9,239 nt of DNA from Verrucomicrobiota bacterium (lineage in GTDB: Bacteria; Verrucomicrobiota; Verrucomicrobiia; Verrucomicrobiales; DEV007): positions 1 to 9,239 of the forward strand of contig JAQCER010000071.1 of NCBI GenBank assembly GCA_027618625.1. Reading direction: 5' to 3'. Position 1 is the stretch's first letter, and the number at the start of each line of letters is the position of its first letter. A program made the translations under genes and the position numbers. Below are positions 7,226 to 9,239 of the stretch, piece by piece. The notes under the pieces were generated by a model. The model was not told where the DNA came from, made no database searches, and saw only the letters and a program-made list of their open reading frames with translations.

Positions 7226-8341
7226 ACTGCGCTCTGGGAACAGCTCGCGGACTCCGGCCTCGGATGCGGCGCAGAAGCCACGTTCGCAGATTAGCCCAGT
7301 CACCAGTCGGGCCGGCGTCACATCAAATGCGTCGTTTCTTGCAGCACTGCCTCCAGGCGTCAGCTTCACCGACTGAACGGAACCATCTACAATGGCCACG
7401 CCTTCGATGACTGTGACTTCTTCGGAATCCCGCTGTTCGATGGGAATCTGCATTCCATCGCTGGTTTCCCAATCGATCGTCGATGAAGGAAGCGCGACAT
7501 AGAACGGGACGCCATTGTCCCGAGCCGCCAGCGCCTTCAAGTAGGTGCCGATCTTGTTGGCGACATCTCCAGTGAACGTCGTCCGATCGGTTCCAGTGAT
7601 TACGAGATCGACCAGGCCACGTTGCATCAGATGCCCACCCGCATTGTCCACAATCACCGTGTGTGGAACTCCGTGCTCCGCCAGTTCCCATGCGGTGAGC
7701 CGAGCGCCTTGATTGCGTGGGCGTGTCTCGTCCACCCACACATGCACGGGAATTCCAGCATCATGCGCGGCATAGATCGGCGCGGTCGCGGAACCATGGT
7801 CGACAAATGCCAGCCAGCCAGCATTGCAATGGGTCAACACGTTCACCACGCCACCCGCAGGTTTGTGGTCGGCCAGCTGCCGGATCAGCTTCACGCCGTG
7901 CTCGCCGATCCTACGGCACCAGTCACTATCCTCGTCACAAATTTCTGCCGCGACTTGCTCCGCACGCGCCACTTTTCCTGCCACATCGGCTATCTGAGCG
8001 ATGGCCGCCAGTTGCCGTTTCACGGCCCAGGCAAGATTCACTGCCGTAGGCCGGGTCGCGATCAAATCCGCTGCGTGACTTTGCAGGATCTCATTAAAAT
8101 GGTCGCCGCTATGAGCATCGGCTGCCGCCGACAGCGCTGCAAGATACATCCCCCAACCAGCAGTCGCTCCTATGCATCCTGCTCCCCGCACATGCATGTC
8201 TTTGATCGCTACACAGACTTCGCTCACCGATCGCAGATCCTCTATTTCAAAAGCAAACGGCAAGTGTCTTTGATTGATAATCTGAACGACTCCATCCTCC
8301 TGTTTCCAGACAGTCCTATAGTGCTTTCCGTTGACCTTCAT
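7223..8341 (-). CDS. mtnA: S-methyl-5-thioribose-1-phosphate isomerase
   Basis: The product is 372 residues and converts methylthioribose-1-phosphate to methylthioribulose-1-phosphate in methionine salvage. Family signatures are all present: VRGAGCIGATAGWG (51-64), RPTAVNLAWA (97-106), LTHCNAGWLA with catalytic Cys172, ETRPRNQGARLTAWEL (205-220), DNAGGHLMQ (232-240), ITGTDR with catalytic Asp252, NKIGTY (262-267), STID (287-290) and FDVTPARLVT (339-348). The length is close to the usual 340-370. The ATG at 8341 is fixed by a strong ribosome-binding sequence just before it. The gene follows the TPR gene by 16 bases, so it is probably co-transcribed with that gene and the isomerase upstream. 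No other methionine-salvage gene is visible. MtnA-like proteins are related to eIF2B-type and ribose-1,5-bisphosphate isomerases, but the motifs here favour MtnA. Confidence 0.95.
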   Translation of the reverse strand: MKVNGKHYRTVWKQEDGVVQIINQRHLPFAFEIEDLRSVSEVCVAIKDMHVRGAGCIGATAGWGMYLAALSAAADAHSGDHFNEILQSHAADLIATRPTAVNLAWAVKRQLAAIAQIADVAGKVARAEQVAAEICDEDSDWCRRIGEHGVKLIRQLADHKPAGGVVNVLTHCNAGWLAFVDHGSATAPIYAAHDAGIPVHVWVDETRPRNQGARLTAWELAEHGVPHTVIVDNAGGHLMQRGLVDLVITGTDRTTFTGDVANKIGTYLKALAARDNGVPFYVALPSSTIDWETSDGMQIPIEQRDSEEVTVIEGVAIVDGSVQSVKLTPGGSAARNDAFDVTPARLVTGLICERGFCAASEAGVRELFPERS

Positions 8342-8344
8342 GGC

Positions 8345-8352
8345 TCCCTCCC
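8345..8352 (-). promoter_or_regulatory. Strong Shine-Dalgarno sequence of mtnA
   Basis: On the - strand GGGAGGGA ends 3 bases before the mtnA ATG, which places the GGAGG core about 5-6 bases upstream. It sits in the 16-base gap after the TPR stop codon. It shows that this organism does use SD-led initiation, in contrast to the regulator and aminotransferase genes in the same window. Confidence 0.8.
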
Positions 8353-8357
8353 GTCGA

Positions 8358-8723
8358 CTACTTCACCACGCGTCCGCCCAGCGAGAGAATCCTGGCATTG
8401 CCCTTGGCATCCTCCGCCTCTGCGATCTGGCCGTTCTTGACGTACATTTGCGAGAGCCCGGTCCATGCGAGCAGGTCATTCGGTTTCAGCGTCGTGGCCA
8501 TGAGACCGGCGCCGATGGCTTCCTTGAGCTGATCGGTCTTCATAAGCGCCATACCGAGTGCGTGCCAGCCATCGAAGAAGCCGGGATCGAGTGCCACGCA
8601 GCGGCGATATTTTTCTATGGCCGCAACCAGATCACCCACGGCAAGGTCGCCGTTGGCGTCGTCAAAGATTTCCTGAATCTCCGGCGATGGCCCAGTGTCG
8701 GTGGATGAATCGGATTCCGGCAC
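8358..8723 (-). CDS. Small tetratricopeptide-repeat protein
   Basis: The product is 121 residues with an acidic, Ser/Asp/Pro-rich N-terminus (1-14) followed by about three TPR units at roughly 16-48, 50-82 and 84-116. TPR spacing is clear in GDLVAAIEKYRRCVALDPGF and in WHALGMALMKTDQLKEAI with LKPND. There is no signal peptide or membrane segment, so a cytoplasmic protein-interaction role is likely; the partner cannot be read from sequence. The start is GTG at 8723, the only plausible initiator between the upstream in-frame TGA and the first TPR, and it lacks a Shine-Dalgarno sequence. The gene is in exactly the same frame as the isomerase upstream, separated from it by the TGA at 8750-8748 plus 8 codons. 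It is probably translated as part of the same transcript as mtnA. Confidence 0.82.
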   Translation of the reverse strand: MPESDSSTDTGPSPEIQEIFDDANGDLAVGDLVAAIEKYRRCVALDPGFFDGWHALGMALMKTDQLKEAIGAGLMATTLKPNDLLAWTGLSQMYVKNGQIAEAEDAKGNARILSLGGRVVK

Positions 8724-8747
8724 TGTCGAAAAGGATTGCTCTGTGGT

Positions 8748-9239
8748 TCAGCTGCCTTGAGAACCGCCGGGCGCGTTTTCAAGCGGATCAAACATCTCTT
8801 TTTTCTTCTTGGTGAACCATGCTTCGAAGACCTTGTTGAAATGTGAGGTGCCGTTGCGGGCCGCGAGGCGTGTCTTCATCGACTTCCTTTCTTCCTCCAC
8901 TTTGGCAGGATCTTCTGGAAGTTCGCGGCGAACCACGTAGACCAGCAACTTGCCCGATGGCGTATCGAACGGCTCGCTGATTTCACCGACATTTGTCGCC
9001 GAAATTTTGGGCCGGTAGTAGTTTGGATTGGGGTTCTCGGCCCGGCCGTTGGCGATATCAGTGATAGTTTGCGCGTTCAGTCCATTCTTGATCGGGTTCG
9101 TGAGAGAAAATGGCCCGACTGTTTCTGGAGTCTTACCCAATTCAGTAGACACCGCTTCGAAGGCTTTGCCTTCCTTCAGCGCCGCTACGATCTTTTCGCG
9201 ATAAGTCCCCACACCCGAACTCAATCCATCCGCAGCCTT
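8748..9239 (-). CDS. C-terminal part of a probable SurA/PpiD-like peptidyl-prolyl isomerase (5' end missing)
   Basis: 163 residues are visible and the frame runs off the right edge; the TTG at 9224 is an internal leucine codon, not the start. The segment around visible residues 42-105 (PFSLTNPIKNG, then VGEISEPFDTPSGKLLVYVV) follows the pattern of parvulin/PpiC-type foldases and their partner domains, in which a 'GEISEP...GK..VYVV' strand pair closes the domain. It is followed by a charged helix (EDPAKVEEERKSMKTRL) and an FNKVFEAWFTKKKKEMF helix, as in the C-terminal swapped helices of SurA/PpiD-like chaperones. I infer a periplasmic folding factor. The N-terminal signal or membrane anchor and the main catalytic domain would lie outside the window, so the family call is moderate. 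The tail is rich in Gly, Ser and Pro and ends at TGA (8750-8748). Confidence 0.65.
   Translation of the reverse strand, partial: KAADGLSSGVGTYREKIVAALKEGKAFEAVSTELGKTPETVGPFSLTNPIKNGLNAQTITDIANGRAENPNPNYYRPKISATNVGEISEPFDTPSGKLLVYVVRRELPEDPAKVEEERKSMKTRLAARNGTSHFNKVFEAWFTKKKKEMFDPLENAPGGSQGS

Noticed and set aside
6455..7294. 279-residue open frame on the + strand
   Set aside because: It overlaps the CPBP protease in another frame and lacks hydrophobic segments or motifs; the protease frame carries all three catalytic motifs.
7622..8440. 272-residue open frame on the + strand
   Set aside because: It is antisense to mtnA, whose every family motif is intact on the other strand; the + product is rich in Cys, His, Arg and Pro with no domain pattern.
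1..9239. CRISPR array, transposon ends, tRNA genes, defence or toxin-antitoxin modules
   Set aside because: No regularly spaced repeats, transposase motifs, paired terminal repeats, cloverleaf-like segments or toxin-like small genes were recognised. The EExxxR protease is sometimes labelled 'Abi', but nothing around it suggests phage defence.

Overview
The window looks like chromosomal DNA of a Verrucomicrobiota bacterium, or at least of the Planctomycetota-Verrucomicrobiota-Chlamydiota (PVC) group. The main evidence is the first gene. It encodes a giant exported protein joining a ThuA domain, a discoidin-like domain, a PVC-type 'membrane-bound dehydrogenase' beta-propeller, alpha-helical repeats and a C-terminal PVC-type cytochrome c domain, an architecture largely confined to that group. 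The DNA is moderately GC-rich and densely coded. I see no tRNA, rRNA, CRISPR array, transposon or phage gene.

Left part (1-4365, + strand): one very long open frame that enters from beyond the left edge. It is open from base 1 with a signal peptide, so the first internal ATG at 169 is not its start. A 195-base gap (4366-4560) follows and holds a 16-base imperfect palindrome.

Centre (4561-7124, + strand): three genes. They are an Lrp/AsnC-family regulator, a class I PLP-dependent aminotransferase (start best placed at 5137), and an intramembrane CPBP/CAAX-type protease that begins 2 bases after the aminotransferase stop. The regulator-aminotransferase pair resembles AlaR-AlaT (YugG-YugH) of Bacillus subtilis, so regulated alanine or other amino-acid transamination is the best guess. 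The unit ends at a hairpin followed by ten T residues (7160-7194).

Right part (9239-7223, - strand): a co-directional, tightly spaced unit read right to left. It holds the C-terminal part of a probable exported peptidyl-prolyl isomerase, a small TPR protein and methylthioribose-1-phosphate isomerase (mtnA). It converges on the central unit. mtnA has a strong Shine-Dalgarno sequence, whereas the regulator, the aminotransferase and the TPR gene have none that I can see.

I do not see a clearly new multi-gene defence or mobile system. The most interesting items are the five-module ThuA-to-cytochrome fusion, the regulator-aminotransferase-protease cassette with candidate operator sequences, the apparently SD-less starts, and the isomerase and TPR genes lying in one reading frame separated by a single TGA.
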